DNA from: Geojedonia sp051814705
GTDB lineage: Bacteria; Bacteroidota; Bacteroidia; Flavobacteriales; Flavobacteriaceae
Direction: 5' to 3'
DNA: 64,000 bases
NCBI GenBank assembly: GCA_051814705.1
Contig: JBPWQW010000001.1
Location: 1,178,001 to 1,242,000 of the forward strand
Under the pieces are notes generated by a model that saw only the letters and a list, made by a program, of their open reading frames with translations, made no database searches and was not told the DNA's origin. The position numbers and the translations under genes are program-made. Positions within the stretch are counted from its first letter, which is position 1. Each line of letters begins with the position of its first letter. Positions 62,768-64,000 of this stretch are shown piece by piece.

Positions 62768-64000
62768 ATGAAGTCAAATATAATTTCATCAGAACTTTCT
62801 TGGCTCTATTTTAATCAGTGCATTATTGATGAAGCTGCCGATGTTACAAATCCGCTATACGAACGCATTAAGTTTTTGGCTATTTTTTCTTCAAATTTAG
62901 ATGAGTTTTTTAGAGTGAAAGTCAGTCGATTAACTATTCATAAAAGCACTAGAAAGAGTGAGCTTTTAAATGCCATTTTAAAAGAAATTAATCAACAACA
63001 AGAGCATTTTGGAACTATATGGAGAACTCAAATTATTCCAGAATTGCAACAAAATAATATCATTGTATATCAAGGACAAGCTTTAGAAAGCTGTCATATA
63101 AAAGAAATTCAACATTATTTTAAAAGCTATATCCTTTCGTTTATACAAGTGGTTTTTATCAAAAAAAATGAAACTAAAAAGAACTATTTTTTAATCAATA
63201 GAGAATTGTATTTTTTAGTGCAATTAAAGAATAATGTGGGTGATTTTAGTTATGCCTATATCAATATTCCATCTGATAAATTAAGTAGATTCAAATTACT
63301 ATCAAAAAAGGATAACCATCATTATATCATATCGTTAGATGAAATTATAAAATCGTGTTTGCATTTAATTTTTATGAATGATGAGATTGTTTTTTGTCAT
63401 TCAATTAAAATCAATCGTGATGAAGATTATGAAATTGAAGATGAAACCTCTGGGAATTTGATTCATAAAATCAAAAATAAAATAGAAGAACGAAAAACTG
63501 GGTTACCAACCCGATTTTTATATGATGTTTCAATGCCAAATGCGATGGTTGAATTTTGTAAAAACACCTTTCAACTTAAAAAACGGGAGATGATTGTTGG
63601 TGGAAAATATCACAATTTATTTGACTTGTTCCAATTTCCAAATCCATTAAAGCCAAAGCTTCAAAGCCCTAATTATCCTGCTTTAGAGCATCATGATTTT
63701 GAAAATTCCAAATCTGTTTTTGACGTTATCGATGCAAAAAACCAACTCTTGCATTTTCCATATCATTCCTATCATTATGTATTACAGTTTTTTAACCAGG
63801 CTGCCATTGATAGCCATGTGACTGAAATAAAAGTTACACTTTATAGAATTTCAACCGAATCTTTAATTGCCAATGCCTTGATTAGTGCTGCTAAAAATAG
63901 AAAAAAAGTTACAGTTTTTGTAGAAGTAAAAGCACGATTTGATGAAAACAATAATTTGCATTGGGCTAACGAAATGAAAAAAGCCGGTATCAAAATCATG
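62768..64000 (+). CDS. ppk1: Polyphosphate kinase, C-terminal part outside window
   Basis: Reversible enzyme making polyphosphate from ATP; 411 N-terminal codons are visible. PPK1 landmarks: ELSWLYFNQCIIDEA, LFERIKFLAIFSSNLDEFFRV-like sequence (YERIKFLAIFSSNLDEFFRV), the helical N-domain and the start of the catalytic region, QFFNQAAIDSHVTEIKVTLY and KVTVFVEVKARFDE. The catalytic His domains lie past the edge. It starts 2 bp after the glutamate-synthase-like gene, so the three genes from 57.5 kb appear to form one operon. Confidence 0.93.
   Translation, partial: MKSNIISSELSWLYFNQCIIDEAADVTNPLYERIKFLAIFSSNLDEFFRVKVSRLTIHKSTRKSELLNAILKEINQQQEHFGTIWRTQIIPELQQNNIIVYQGQALESCHIKEIQHYFKSYILSFIQVVFIKKNETKKNYFLINRELYFLVQLKNNVGDFSYAYINIPSDKLSRFKLLSKKDNHHYIISLDEIIKSCLHLIFMNDEIVFCHSIKINRDEDYEIEDETSGNLIHKIKNKIEERKTGLPTRFLYDVSMPNAMVEFCKNTFQLKKREMIVGGKYHNLFDLFQFPNPLKPKLQSPNYPALEHHDFENSKSVFDVIDAKNQLLHFPYHSYHYVLQFFNQAAIDSHVTEIKVTLYRISTESLIANALISAAKNRKKVTVFVEVKARFDENNNLHWANEMKKAGIKIM

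Overview
The window is AT-rich chromosomal DNA from a gliding or T9SS-bearing member of the Bacteroidota, most likely a marine Flavobacteriaceae. Three things support this. First, a gldK-gldL-gldM-gldN core and an exosortase of the XrtF type with its partner membrane protein are present. Second, many genes are preceded by the Bacteroidota promoter pattern (TTTG, about 19-21 bp, TAnnTTTG) rather than by Shine-Dalgarno sites. Third, most proteins are of flavobacterial type. No genus can be named from the sequence alone. I saw no insertion sequence, prophage, CRISPR array or rRNA operon.

Layout. 1-5.6 kb: the end of a PLP aminotransferase, a two-DTG aspartyl protease with a PDZ domain, a DUF1573 protein and valyl-tRNA synthetase. 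5.6-12.9 kb (minus strand): the rod-shape cluster mreB-mreC-mreD-pbp2-rodA with purH upstream. 13-16 kb: an ABC permease, a GAF protein and the XrtF pair. 15.9-28.4 kb: a copper/silver defence block (HYC_CC_PP protein, CusA, TolC, CusB, DUF3347 lipoprotein, haem-binding-domain protein, an HMA-AraC regulator, CopA) followed by a slipin. 28.7-35.6 kb (minus strand): groES-groEL, then a miaB/sigma-54 regulator/lptE/TPR-like/secG series. 35.7-46.3 kb: a membrane protein, topA, a degenerate ureohydrolase, gldKLMN and a DAO-type oxidoreductase. 46.3-50.1 kb: DUF983, ABC-F, a short CPXCG-type protein and a plant-type LRR protein. 50.5 kb: initiator tRNA-Met. 50.8-57.1 kb: an ECF sigma factor with a soluble ZAS protein, an OB-fold protein, YceI, two AhpD-like proteins, and a tightly packed DinB/NRDE/ATP-grasp/LysE-like group. 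57.5-64 kb: a 1209-residue phosphatase/kinase-like/beta-barrel lipoprotein, an FMN glutamate-synthase-like protein and polyphosphate kinase, cut by the window end.

How the genes work together. The Mre/PBP2/RodA proteins form the elongasome. The copper block pairs periplasmic efflux (CusCBA-like) with cytoplasmic efflux (CopA), and its regulator carries its own metal-binding domain. GldKLMN is the trans-envelope motor and ring of type IX secretion and gliding. The DinB/NRDE/ATP-grasp/LysE group looks like a ligation-plus-export module. The last operon looks phosphate-related. The least explained items are the 1209-residue multi-domain lipoprotein, the ATP-grasp/exporter operon, the HMA-AraC fusion and the ureohydrolase-like protein that has lost metal ligands. 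Domain calls come from reading the sequence without any database search.
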